Shown one piece after another: positions 1 through 7,760 of a stretch of DNA of 22,874 nt; within the stretch, counting starts at the first letter, position 1, and every line of letters starts with the position of its first letter. Source of the stretch: Verrucomicrobiota bacterium (GTDB taxonomy: Bacteria; Verrucomicrobiota; Verrucomicrobiia; Limisphaerales; UBA9464); contig JAFLEG010000004.1 of assembly GCA_017302195.1 (NCBI GenBank), positions 1-22,874 of the forward strand, written 5' to 3'. The notes under the pieces are model-generated. The model ran no database searches. It saw only the letters and a list, made by a program, of their open reading frames with translations, and was not told the DNA's origin. A program made the translations under genes and the position numbers.

Positions 1-1525
1 GCAGGATCTCCAGATCTGCGATCCGGGACGGCCGCGGGGGCGCATCCAGGATGCCCTGGGGCGTGGTGGCCACGTAGGGCAGCACGGAGAGGCCGCGCTC
101 GGTCTGGTAACGCAGGGTGACCGTCCCGGCCGGCGGCGCGGCCAAGGACTTGCCCACGCACCGGCAGGCGATGCTGAGGCCCACGGCGTCGTGGGTGAGC
201 CGGAAGAGTGTGCCGGGGACGATTGCCTCGGCTTTCTCCGCCCGGACCACCAGCGTGCCTTCGTGGTAGGGCTGGCCGGCCAGCTTGGCGTCCTCGGTGG
301 CCACCGCGAACGCCTGGGCACCGCGCAGGATGTAGGGCCGGTCCAGGGTGCGGATCCGGGGCGAGCCCGTGCCCTGCCGGTTCCAGGCGTTGGCCACGCG
401 GGCCGGCCGCGTCTTGTAGGAACGTTCCCGGTCGGAGTACTGCACCACCGTGACGTTGGTGGTTTCCTGCCAGGCAATCGGATCCAGCACCGCGGGCTCG
501 ACCAGGTCGTGGTAGTCGATTGTGTTGGCGGCCGTCCACGCAGGCGGGGCCACGGCGTGAGACCAGAGGCCCGCTTCAATCTGCCCATCCGCCGTCCACC
601 GCAACCAGCCATCCACATGATCCAGGATCCGTTGGATGAAGGCGCGGCCGTCCTCCGCCTTCATCACCAGCGGGGACAGGTACAGGGCGGCGGCGTTGGT
701 CCGCGCCGCGGCGGCCGCCGTCTCCCAGCTCGCTGCAACCAGCGAAGAGGAAGGCAGGCCCAGGCCGAAGGTGTCGTCGGTAAGATACTCCGCCAGTGCG
801 GCGAATGGATTGACCTGCCAGTCGGCGTCCATGCCCACCTCGTGGACGGCCGGGGCGCCCGAGACCGTGGTCCACGTCGTGCCCGTGGCCAGTAACAGGT
901 TTCCGGCGGCGTAGTTGGTGCCGCCGTGCGACGCGGATCCGGATCCCCGCACCTCGTACCAGTGGCCGGCCACCAGGCTGCCGGAGACCACCGGCGTGCC
1001 GTAGATCACGCTCTGGCGTGGGTATCGCATCACGATGAACTCCAGGTTGGGCAACGACGTGCGCTCCCGACCGCAGAGGAACCGCTTCCCCACGAAGAGG
1101 GCTTGGCGGCGGTAGGCGGGATGCCCGCCGGCCGCCAGGAGTGCTTCCCCGGAGGCGTCGAGCGTCTGGTCGGCGGTGCCCCAGTACAGATACCCCTGGC
1201 CGTAGCCTTCGATGCTGATGGATTGGGGGTTGGTGCTGGTGCTCCGCAGCAGGACGTACCGGCGCCAGGTGCTGCCCGGCGTGCCGGGCTCGGTGGTGTT
1301 CGCGGCGGCCGTCGAACGCCACACCATGCCGTTCAGGGCAGCCAGGGCGTTCAGGGCATAGCTGGTGCCCGTCTTCCAGTTGTCCGCCTTGGGCCAGATC
1401 AGGCGGCCGTCAAAGACGATGCCGGCCAGGCCGTCCACCGGCCCGGCGCAAAGCACCGCACCGAAGCTGGCGTAGTAGTCGTGAACCTTGCCGGCGGCGC
1501 CGGCGCCTTTTCCTCCAGCTCCCAT
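1..1525 (-). CDS. Tail tip / host-specificity protein, 3' end outside window
   Basis: The frame stays open from an ATG at 1525 to the left edge, about 508 codons, so the C-terminus is missing. The N-terminus is Gly/Ala-rich and then reads HDYYASFGAVLCAGPVDGL..IVFDGRLIW. That is the typical opening of phage central tail-tip (gpJ-like) proteins, where a 'GPVD' segment precedes a beta-rich hub domain. The protein would sit at the distal end of the tail and contribute to receptor contact or cell-wall passage. It starts 3 nt after the stop of the 73-aa gene and is the last gene of the visible tail module, its usual place. In related proteins, as I remember them, the 'PVPWG..' segment now found in the separate 64-aa gene (1747-1941) precedes the GPVD segment in the same chain. 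Family assignment is by pattern recognition only. Confidence 0.8.
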   Translation of the reverse strand, partial: MGAGGKGAGAAGKVHDYYASFGAVLCAGPVDGLAGIVFDGRLIWPKADNWKTGTSYALNALAALNGMVWRSTAAANTTEPGTPGSTWRRYVLLRSTSTNPQSISIEGYGQGYLYWGTADQTLDASGEALLAAGGHPAYRRQALFVGKRFLCGRERTSLPNLEFIVMRYPRQSVIYGTPVVSGSLVAGHWYEVRGSGSASHGGTNYAAGNLLLATGTTWTTVSGAPAVHEVGMDADWQVNPFAALAEYLTDDTFGLGLPSSSLVAASWETAAAAARTNAAALYLSPLVMKAEDGRAFIQRILDHVDGWLRWTADGQIEAGLWSHAVAPPAWTAANTIDYHDLVEPAVLDPIAWQETTNVTVVQYSDRERSYKTRPARVANAWNRQGTGSPRIRTLDRPYILRGAQAFAVATEDAKLAGQPYHEGTLVVRAEKAEAIVPGTLFRLTHDAVGLSIACRCVGKSLAAPPAGTVTLRYQTERGLSVLPYVATTPQGILDAPPRPSRIADLEIL

Positions 1526-1528
1526 AGG

Positions 1529-1750
1529 TCAGAGTCGATAGACGGTGAGAATCGCCCGGCGGCGGATCACCAGGATCCAGCCGTTGTGATGCCACTGGTT
1601 TTTCGCCCGGCTCCAGGGCATCGCCAGCGCGGCGAACTTCCGGAGCGTGGCCGCGGCACGCTCCCGATCCGAAGCGCCGGAGCGCTGCATGAAGCGGTCC
1701 ACGGCGTGGGGCTTCACTTCGAAGGGGATCTGGAGCCGCGTGCGGTTCAT
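1529..1750 (-). CDS. Small basic protein of unknown function (73 aa)
   Basis: The ATG at 1750 overlaps the stop of the 64-aa gene as ATGA, and the stop lies 3 nt before the tail-tip ATG, so it is fully embedded in the coupled chain. The protein is basic, with a conserved-looking HAVDRFMQRSG segment near residues 16-26 and a hydrophobic C-terminal strand pair (NGWILVIRRRAILTVYRL). The His-x-x-x-Arg followed by helix and two strands is faintly like DUF4258 or small RelE-fold toxins, but I see no partner antitoxin and the resemblance is weak. It could equally be a small tail-assembly factor. It lies between two pieces that look like parts of one tail-tip protein, so it may be an inserted gene. 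Function not recognised. Confidence 0.65.
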   Translation of the reverse strand: MNRTRLQIPFEVKPHAVDRFMQRSGASDRERAAATLRKFAALAMPWSRAKNQWHHNGWILVIRRRAILTVYRL

Positions 1751-1941
1751 TTCTTGCCGGGCCTTGCCGCAGGCGCCTCGCGGGCCTCCTGATCCAGGAC
1801 GCCGGTGATCCACTTGGCCGGGACCTTGAACTCCCCGCAGCCCCAGGGGACCGGCGTCGCCTCCTGGTTGGAGGACAGCTCATCCGGATCCAGGTTGGCG
1901 GCCGTCGGGTCCTCGGCCGGGAGATTGGCTCCGCCCTTCAC
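1747..1941 (-). CDS. Small tail-tip-associated protein (64 aa), possible N-terminal tip fragment
   Basis: The GTG start at 1941 overlaps the stop of the NlpC/P60 gene (GTGA). The stop overlaps the next ATG (ATGA). The readable core is DELSSNQEATPVPWGCGEFKV followed by KWITGV and a Lys-rich end. A segment of the type 'SNQ.A.PVP.G.G...V...WI' is common near the N-terminus of phage tail-tip proteins, just before the 'GPVD' segment. Here it is a separate short gene, with the 73-aa gene lying between it and the tip gene. It may associate with the tip protein non-covalently. It has no signal peptide or membrane segment. Confidence 0.6.
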   Translation of the reverse strand: MKGGANLPAEDPTAANLDPDELSSNQEATPVPWGCGEFKVPAKWITGVLDQEAREAPAARPGKK

Positions 1942-2378
1942 GCGCGTCCTCCCAAGGGTGCCCAGCGGCCAGCCAGGCGCGGCATCCAGGTGGCGTCCTC
2001 CAATGAAGAGAGCATGACGCCCGGACCTTCGAGGCAGTGAACGAACTGGGTGCCGTCCACCACCACGCCGAGGTGATTCAGGCAATGCCCGATCTGAAAG
2101 CCCAGGAGCTGGCCGGGCTCGGCCGCCGCGTCCAGCGGGAGTTTCAAAAACTCCGGACGGGAGGCGATCCATGGCAGGATCTCGGATTGCCTCGAGAAGC
2201 GACCGCGGGTCATGCGCCCGACCGGGATCTCGACGTCGGGAGAGAAGACACCCAGCTCGACGTAGATGGCTCCGGCCAGGCCCTGGCAGCTCACCCCGCC
2301 CGTGGGGCCGGGGACGCATGCGTTGCTGGCGAAGGGTGTGCCCAGCCAACGGCCGGCGATCTCAGGCAGTGAGTTCAT
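1938..2378 (-). CDS. NlpC/P60-family tail-tip peptidase (146 aa)
   Basis: The ATG at 2378 overlaps the stop of the upstream 691-aa gene by ATGA. The protein has the NlpC/P60 layout: a nucleophile region GVSCQGLAGAIY with Cys31 at the start of the central helix, and NHLGVVVDG with His102 on the strand that supplies the second catalytic residue. His114 (FVHC) is a candidate third residue. In lambda-type tails the NlpC-like domain is in gpK, which acts in tail-tip assembly and is thought to cleave peptidoglycan peptides during entry. This copy is short and lacks the extra N-terminal JAB domain of gpK. Its place after a gpL-like gene and before the tip gene matches the lambda order L-K-I-J. Confidence 0.85.
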   Translation of the reverse strand: MNSLPEIAGRWLGTPFASNACVPGPTGGVSCQGLAGAIYVELGVFSPDVEIPVGRMTRGRFSRQSEILPWIASRPEFLKLPLDAAAEPGQLLGFQIGHCLNHLGVVVDGTQFVHCLEGPGVMLSSLEDATWMPRLAGRWAPLGGRA

Positions 2379-4450
2379 TTCTTTCCGCCTCCAAGGCTGG
2401 AGCTGAGTTTCACGAGGGACGGGTTGCTGGCCGGCACCTGCGGGTGCCCGCCGAAGGCCGCGAAGTTGTCGAATTTGCCCCGCGGATTGGTGCTGGCGTG
2501 GTACGCCCTGCAGGTGGCCTCCGTGAGGTCGCAACCCGGATAAAGCACCACCGCGGCGTTGTCCGCCGGGAGCGGATCCAAGGGCTTGTGGAGTTGCACC
2601 GTGAGCGCTCCGGAGACGGGCGCGGTGCTGGTCAGAATCCATCGCCGCTGCCAACCGGCCGCGCCTGTGGTGCCGATCTCGAGAACGCCGTGGGCGAACC
2701 AGTCCGCGAACCAGGTGGGCGTCGGTCCCGTGGTTCGGGCCAGGCCGTCCAGGGCGACGGAGAATGGATAGGCCGCGGTCGGGGCACCATTGATCAGGGC
2801 GGTGTGTTGCCAGGATGCCCGGACCAGGCCGCACCCGACGGAGAACAGGGCATGATTGCAGGACGGTCCCACCTCAAAGCGGGGGGCCTGTTGGGAGAGG
2901 AGCCGGCCGCCGGGGCTCAGGTAGCCGGTGATCCGCTCACCCCGCAGGGCCGCCTTGTCCACCTCCCCGGCCGCCAGGATCTGGACCCCGGTGGCGACGC
3001 CGGCCGCGACATCCCCTGCCATCATGGTGAGCCGCACCGGCACCTCGGTCCGGAGGGTGGCCAGGGCCACGAGCGGGTTTCCGTCAAAGACCTGGCTGCG
3101 GAGCTCGATGCGCCCAGAGTCCAGGGCCATGCCATGCTCGATGGCCCCGTGCGATATCGGAGCGCTCACCCAGGTGTGCCCGCCGTAGGTGACGTCCGAT
3201 TCGTGGGAGGTGTAACGGTCATGCAGCAGGGTGCCGCCGTGGTCGCGGGTGAAGTCGTACAGATAGCAGCGCTCCGGGAGCTGGCCGAGCGTGGTGCCCA
3301 CTGTCTCATCCGCTCCAGGAACATACTCCGTCGGCAGTTCCCGGATCCGGAGGCTGGTCTCTGCCAAGGCCCCGTGCGTCCAGTCCAAGGAGAGCGCCGG
3401 GCGGTCCAGCCGGCCGAGGATCAGGTGGGACACCAGGGCGGCCTTTGGCAGATCTACCCCCACGGCCGCGCTCAGGGTCACGGTACCGGAGCCCACGGCC
3501 GTGACCCGGCGGCCGATGGTCTGGCCGTCATGGATCAGGGCGAGGTAGTCCCCCGCCAGGACGCCCGCGGTGTCCGCCACCTGCAGGACCGTATCTCCAG
3601 AAGAAACGGCGGCGGTGAGCACCGCGGCCGATACCCAGCTCGGTGCCCAGAAGGCCGAGCCACGGCCCGCGTAGTCGCGCAGGAAGGCCATCAGGGCGGC
3701 CGCCTGGGATGCAGAGCGGAGCTGGTAGCCCAGCTCCTGGATCCGGACGGCCGCCTGGGGATAGAACTCCGCGGGCCGCTGGCGGCGGAACCCGACGTCC
3801 TGGCGGTCGATCCGCAAGGAGATGGATTCTGAAAGACGTTCGAAGTGCGGGACGAAGGGCAGCAGCCGGGGTGCGGTGACCCAGCCGGCGGGCGGCAGCG
3901 GCCCTGCCGTGACGGTGCCGGCGGCCGGCGTGAGAGCGTATTCCGCAGGGCCGTCCTCCGTGACGGAGAGCGTCAGATCTGCCAGCCGGGAGTTGTACCA
4001 GGACAGGCCGGCCTGGTCGCCCCGGTCGCCGAGAACGCCCCAGAGCACCGGCGCCCAGTTGTCTCCGGCCGCGGGCCAGCCAGGCTCCACCGTGGTGTAG
4101 AGGTCCCATGTGGCCCAGTCCTCCGTCCAAACCAGGTTCAGCCCGCCTTGTATCGGTGCCGCAGCCCGCTGGGCCCAGGACCTTGCGGCCGGCCAGAAGG
4201 GGCACAGCACCGGTTCCTTGCCCAGCCCGCGCAGGGCGGCGTGCAGCGCCCGGAGGGAGGCGTCCTTACCCAGAGCATGGAAGCTGATGGAGGAACGGAG
4301 CGCGGCGGCGTGCGGCCGGCGTCCCTCGCGGTTGCTCAGGCTGGCTGCAGATCCCAGCACCAGCTCGTGGGACGACTGAACCCGCTCCGCCCAGTTGGGC
4401 GGCGCTTGCAGGATGCGCACCGCCTGCCCGGCGAAGGTGGTCGCGATCAT
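2375..4450 (-). CDS. Distal tail / gpL-like protein, DUF2163/BR0599 type (691 aa)
   Basis: The ATG at 4450 overlaps the tape-measure stop (ATGA). The first ~370 residues look like a distal-tail (Dit-like) region, with RSSISFHALGK near the start and a MAFLRDYAGRGSAFWAPSW segment. The C-terminal ~300 residues match the DUF2163/BR0599 (lambda gpL-like) pattern: LYDFTRDHGGTLLHDRYTSH, then GYLSPGGRL, and finally a cysteine-rich end with FDNFAAFGGHPQVPASNP. Four cysteines, C531, C540, C640 and C647, form CX8C and CX6C pairs. As I recall, the same spacings occur in lambda gpL, which binds an iron-sulphur cluster. The protein probably links tube and tip. It may be a fusion of two proteins that are separate in other phages. 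Confidence 0.75.
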   Translation of the reverse strand: MIATTFAGQAVRILQAPPNWAERVQSSHELVLGSAASLSNREGRRPHAAALRSSISFHALGKDASLRALHAALRGLGKEPVLCPFWPAARSWAQRAAAPIQGGLNLVWTEDWATWDLYTTVEPGWPAAGDNWAPVLWGVLGDRGDQAGLSWYNSRLADLTLSVTEDGPAEYALTPAAGTVTAGPLPPAGWVTAPRLLPFVPHFERLSESISLRIDRQDVGFRRQRPAEFYPQAAVRIQELGYQLRSASQAAALMAFLRDYAGRGSAFWAPSWVSAAVLTAAVSSGDTVLQVADTAGVLAGDYLALIHDGQTIGRRVTAVGSGTVTLSAAVGVDLPKAALVSHLILGRLDRPALSLDWTHGALAETSLRIRELPTEYVPGADETVGTTLGQLPERCYLYDFTRDHGGTLLHDRYTSHESDVTYGGHTWVSAPISHGAIEHGMALDSGRIELRSQVFDGNPLVALATLRTEVPVRLTMMAGDVAAGVATGVQILAAGEVDKAALRGERITGYLSPGGRLLSQQAPRFEVGPSCNHALFSVGCGLVRASWQHTALINGAPTAAYPFSVALDGLARTTGPTPTWFADWFAHGVLEIGTTGAAGWQRRWILTSTAPVSGALTVQLHKPLDPLPADNAAVVLYPGCDLTEATCRAYHASTNPRGKFDNFAAFGGHPQVPASNPSLVKLSSSLGGGKK

Positions 4451-6360
4451 GAGTAGCGCCCCACCTCGCCGCGGATCGTGTCCACCAGGATCTTCTGGCC
4501 CTCCTGGCTCCGCAGGAAGTCTTCGCCCGCCTGGGGCGAGGCGACGATGGCCAGGTTCAGAACCACGCCGTCATCCGAGGACAGGCGACCGGTGCGATTC
4601 GCTTCGGCCAGATTCTCCGCACCGATGGACTGGGTGGCGGCGGCCGTCATGATGAATTCCCCGGCGGAAATCCGGGCAAGCAGGCTGTCGCTGGTGCCGG
4701 ATCCGGGCCCCACGGCCAGACCGCCCGAGGCGGCGGTGGCCATCATGCCGCTGATGGCGGCCCCACCGGCACCAATTGCTGCCAGCGTCACCCCCAGCCC
4801 GGTGCCAGCGGTGGCGCCGCCCGAGAGAATGCCGAGGTAGGTGAGGAGCGGGATCGCCACCTTGGCGATCAGGATCATCTCCAGCACCGAAGCGATGAAG
4901 TTGGTCAGGAGGCTGGTGCCGAATTGGGCGAACGCCTGTCCGGCAGTCTTGGTGCCCATGATGACCTCGGTTAGTGCGCCCGAGAGTCCCTGCATGGCAC
5001 CCACCACCACGTTCGTGGCGAAGTTGGCGAGCCGCTGCATCGCGGTGCCCATGGCGTCGATGTTCGCCTTCAACTGCCCGGCGAAGCTGGCGTCAAAGAG
5101 GGCCTGCTGCCGCGCCTGAGCCTGCGCGGCCATGTCTTCCAGGGTGCGGTCAATTTCCTGGTTCACGGCCGCGCGTTCCTGTTCCAGCTCCAGCAGGCGC
5201 TGCGCATTTTTGAGGCCTTCCTCCGTGTAACGCATCATCCCGTCGGCGGCGACCTGGGTCGCGGGGCCAACCTGGGAGGTCATCTGGTCCAGCAGTTCCA
5301 GCTCCTTGTGTAACGCCACCAGCCGGGTTTCGCCCGTGGACGTGGACGCGATCAGCGCCATGCCCTTCAGGCTCTGTGCCAGGGTGTCGTAGGCAGTGGC
5401 CAGCTTGGGCACGCCATCTCCCGCTTTCTTCTCCTCATCGTTGGCGCCCTCCCGGTCCTTGCGGTACTTCGCCATCTGGCTGCTGAACGTCGAAAAGGTC
5501 AGGGCCGCCTGGACCTGCATTTGGGTGAAGGCTTCGCCCAGGGACTTACCCTCCTGCAGTGCCGTGAAGAAGCCCTGGACGGCGCCCGAGGCGAGGGTGA
5601 TCGCGGTGGACGCCCGCTCGATCTGCAGCACGAACTGGGACGCCAGGAATTCTGTCACCGACTTCAACAACTCCACGATGGGGCCACCCGCATCCGCGGT
5701 GGCCATCATGATGTCCGTCAGCCTGCCCAGTTGAGGGAGGACCTTCTCGGCGAGCTGCAGGGAAACACCCTCCAGCCGGGAGCGCATGGTGGTAAGCCGG
5801 TCGTTGAAGATCTCGGCACTTCGGGCGGCATCGGCCCGGACCACCAGTCCGAAGCGCTTCGCCTCTTCCATCTGTTCCCGGATCGCATCCGCGCCCTGGT
5901 TCAGCAGCGGGATCATCTCCTGACCCGCCCGGCCGAACAGCTCCATCGCGAGCGTCGTTTTGGCCGCGCCATCCGCCATCCCGGCCAGACGGTCGGACTG
6001 CTCCAGCATCACCTCCAGGACGTCCCTGCTCACCTGGCCGTTGCGCTCCATCCATTGGCTCAGCCCCTTGAACCCGGTCTGCAGCGTTCCCAGGGAAACG
6101 TCGGAGAGCTTGGCCGCGTAGGCGACGGCCGAGAATTTTTCCACGGCGACGCCCGCCTTCTGGGCGAGCTTGCCCATTTCGTCGGCGGTGTGCAGGGCTT
6201 CGACCGTGAGCCCCGCCAGGGCGCGGGCGGCGCGGCCGGCAAAGTTGGCCGCTGCCATCCCGATGCCCTGCAGAAAGCCTTGCAGGGCCTGCAGCGCCAC
6301 ATTGGCTTGCTGCGTGCGGGCACCGATGACGATGTCCAGTCCCTGGGTGGCGGTGTTCAT
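4447..6360 (-). CDS. Tape measure protein (637 aa)
   Basis: The ATG at 6360 overlaps the stop of the frameshifted chaperone product (ATGA). The sequence is largely helical, with an N-terminal region typical of tape measures (IVIGARTQQANVALQALQGF, then DEMGKLAQKAGVAVEKFSAV) and long amphipathic helices. A hydrophobic stretch (NFIASVLEMILIAKVAIPLL) lies roughly two-thirds to four-fifths along. The C-terminal SDSLLARISAGEFIMTAAAT block is a hallmark of tape measure C-termini. The role is to set tail length and to be ejected during infection. At about 1.5 Angstrom per residue, 637 aa predicts a tail near 95 nm. It lies directly after the chaperone pair, as in siphoviruses. I see no lytic domain in it. 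Confidence 0.9.
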   Translation of the reverse strand: MNTATQGLDIVIGARTQQANVALQALQGFLQGIGMAAANFAGRAARALAGLTVEALHTADEMGKLAQKAGVAVEKFSAVAYAAKLSDVSLGTLQTGFKGLSQWMERNGQVSRDVLEVMLEQSDRLAGMADGAAKTTLAMELFGRAGQEMIPLLNQGADAIREQMEEAKRFGLVVRADAARSAEIFNDRLTTMRSRLEGVSLQLAEKVLPQLGRLTDIMMATADAGGPIVELLKSVTEFLASQFVLQIERASTAITLASGAVQGFFTALQEGKSLGEAFTQMQVQAALTFSTFSSQMAKYRKDREGANDEEKKAGDGVPKLATAYDTLAQSLKGMALIASTSTGETRLVALHKELELLDQMTSQVGPATQVAADGMMRYTEEGLKNAQRLLELEQERAAVNQEIDRTLEDMAAQAQARQQALFDASFAGQLKANIDAMGTAMQRLANFATNVVVGAMQGLSGALTEVIMGTKTAGQAFAQFGTSLLTNFIASVLEMILIAKVAIPLLTYLGILSGGATAGTGLGVTLAAIGAGGAAISGMMATAASGGLAVGPGSGTSDSLLARISAGEFIMTAAATQSIGAENLAEANRTGRLSSDDGVVLNLAIVASPQAGEDFLRSQEGQKILVDTIRGEVGRYS

Positions 6361-6949
6361 GCGCGGCGTCGGCGCTGTTTCACGGCGTCAGCCTGAGCCT
6401 TCAGTCGGTCGCCGGCCGCCCGCTCGAAGAGCAGCAACTGCCGGTGGGTGAGCTGCGTCAGGTCCCCGTAGGACCAACCGCAGGCGACGAGGGTGTCGAG
6501 GCGTCGGGCGAGGAGTTCGTCGGTGGTGTAGCCGGCCCCATCACTCGGGCGACGCGACCGGCCACTGAGTTTCCCAGGCGCACGATGTCCTCGTTGAAGG
6601 TCACCTCCAGGGAGGCGTCCAGGAGGCGCATGAAATCGGACGCGGGCAGCTCTTCGACCTGCACCCGCCCGGCAGCGATCTCCGGGACGCAGCCATTCAC
6701 CAGTTGCTCGCTCAGCGCCGCGCTGTCGGCGATCAGGGCCGGCAACTGGGTGAGGATGCTTGCCCCGACGGCGGCCAAGGTGGCGGCGCCGGCAGCCGGC
6801 CGGATGGCGTCGCCCAGGCGGTTGCCCAAGGCGCCGAAGGTGCCGAGGAACAGCCGGGCCTTTGGCCAGGCCATTTCCCGCACGGTGACATGCGTGCCGC
6901 TGCTCAGGCGAACGGTCTTCTCGGGGCTCAGGACAGGAAGTGGATTCAT
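6357..6949 (-). CDS. Tail assembly chaperone, -1 frameshift product (GT-type, ~197 aa)
   Basis: After residue 138 of the short chaperone, a -1 shift on the GGGG run at 6536-6539 continues the protein for 59 residues, ending at 6357. The extension begins AGYTTDELLARRLDTLVACG and ends in a basic tail (KQRRRRA). It has protein-like composition and stops exactly at the tape measure start (ATGA). No ATG, GTG or TTG lies in this frame near the start of the extension, so independent initiation is unlikely. In lambda, gpG and gpGT made this way chaperone the tape measure and recruit tube subunits. The position between tube and tape measure genes fits. The frameshift itself is inferred, not shown. Confidence 0.7.
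6458..6949 (-). CDS. Tail assembly chaperone, short form (G-type, 163 aa)
   Basis: The ATG at 6949 (MNPLPVLSPEKTVRLSSGTH) was chosen because the upstream extension reads as antisense-like sequence overlapping the tail tube gene. A 26-nt spacer separates it from that gene. The body is a small alpha/beta domain of the kind found in tail assembly chaperones encoded before the tape measure gene. The last ~25 residues are Pro/Ser/Thr-rich and low in complexity. They look like out-of-frame translation of the GT extension, which supports the idea that the biologically selected C-terminus lies in the -1 frame. The sequence alone gives only weak family evidence; genomic position carries the call. Confidence 0.7.
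   Translation of the reverse strand: MNPLPVLSPEKTVRLSSGTHVTVREMAWPKARLFLGTFGALGNRLGDAIRPAAGAATLAAVGASILTQLPALIADSAALSEQLVNGCVPEIAAGRVQVEELPASDFMRLLDASLEVTFNEDIVRLGNSVAGRVARVMGPATPPTNSSPDASTPSSPAVGPTGT
6536..6541 (-). other. Putative -1 programmed frameshift site (ATGGGG)
   Basis: Read on the minus strand the site is ATG-GGG-CCG in the short-chaperone frame. A tRNA on GGG (6538-6536) can slip back one base and pair perfectly with GGG (6539-6537), after which GCC-GGC-TAC continues into the 59-codon extension. It is not the classical XXXYYYZ heptamer. I did not identify a convincing downstream pseudoknot. Confidence 0.5.
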
Positions 6950-6975
6950 GGCGAAGCGAAGGGTTCCAGCCGCCG

Positions 6976-7728
6976 TCAGTTCTGCCGTTCGTCCACCGTC
7001 GGGGCGGTGCGGCAGGTGCAGTTGAGTTCCAGGGTTCCGAATGCATCCATGGTCTGTTCTGCATCCCCGTTCACCCACATGACTCCCGCCCAGCGGTGGA
7101 TGGCCCGCGGCGTGGTGGAGAGCTGGTCTGTCTCCACGAAGACGAAGGTCCCCTCGCGGGAGGGCTCGACCCCGGAGGCGTGCCGGGTGAAGGAAGCGCC
7201 GGCCGCTTCATAGGTGACGATCACGTCGTCGTTGGCCGCGATGTCCCCGCCCGCCAGAATGGTCAACCGACCGGTATCCTTGTTGAAGGACCAGGAATTC
7301 TTGGCCACCGCTCCGACCTTCACAGCGCTGACTTTCACGCCCACTTCCGGTCCGATGGGATAGCTCCGCCCCAGTACCACGTCCACGAGGGTGACATCGG
7401 TGCCGGCCGCGGCAGAGGCTGTCGGTTGGAGCGCGCCGGGTGCCGCCTTCTGAAGCAGCTCCAGCACGATGGTCGTGTATTCGTCCAAAGTGAACACGTA
7501 GCCGAAGCCCAGGGTGTGCACGATGGTGTCATCGACCATCCGGACGCCGTTGACGCTGGCGAGATGATCGAGCGTTTCCGTGCGGTCGTTGCGCTTCCAC
7601 TTCACCACGTTGCCCAGGTCAATCTCGGACGCGGTAGCCGGTCCGCCCGCGGGCGTGGGTTTGAAGTAGAGGCGCCCAGTGGTGGCGCGCTTTGCGGCCT
7701 GAAGGCCGGGGGTAGGAAGTGCAGGCAT
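6976..7728 (-). CDS. Major tail tube protein, siphovirus type (250 aa)
   Basis: The ATG at 7728 follows a 32-nt spacer after the spike gene stop. Residues 15-90 read RATTGRLYFKP...SEIDLGNVVKW...TLDHLASVNGVR...GFGYVFTLDEYTT, the usual layout of non-contractile tail tube subunits: a beta-sandwich with a 'lGnV' strand and a 'ftLdE' segment leading to a helix. The middle contains an inserted beta-rich region (LVDVVLGRSYPIGPEVG to VIVTYEAAG), and the C-terminus returns to the tube fold (VFVETDQLSTTPR...WVNGDAEQTMDAFGTLEL). It polymerises around the tape measure. A tube gene without a sheath gene in front of it indicates a siphovirus rather than a Mu-like myovirus tail. Confidence 0.8.
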   Translation of the reverse strand: MPALPTPGLQAAKRATTGRLYFKPTPAGGPATASEIDLGNVVKWKRNDRTETLDHLASVNGVRMVDDTIVHTLGFGYVFTLDEYTTIVLELLQKAAPGALQPTASAAAGTDVTLVDVVLGRSYPIGPEVGVKVSAVKVGAVAKNSWSFNKDTGRLTILAGGDIAANDDVIVTYEAAGASFTRHASGVEPSREGTFVFVETDQLSTTPRAIHRWAGVMWVNGDAEQTMDAFGTLELNCTCRTAPTVDERQN

Positions 7729-7760
7729 GAGATGTTATCCGTTGAGGTTGAAACAGGGGT

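Noticed and set aside
1529..1750. Type II toxin gene
   Set aside because: The resemblance to small RelE/DUF4258 proteins is faint and there is no antitoxin-like partner. Neighbours are tail genes.
2171..3832. 553-aa open frame on the plus strand
   Set aside because: Antisense of the 691-aa gpL-like gene, whose cysteine motif and gene order are convincing. No plausible start context or domain.
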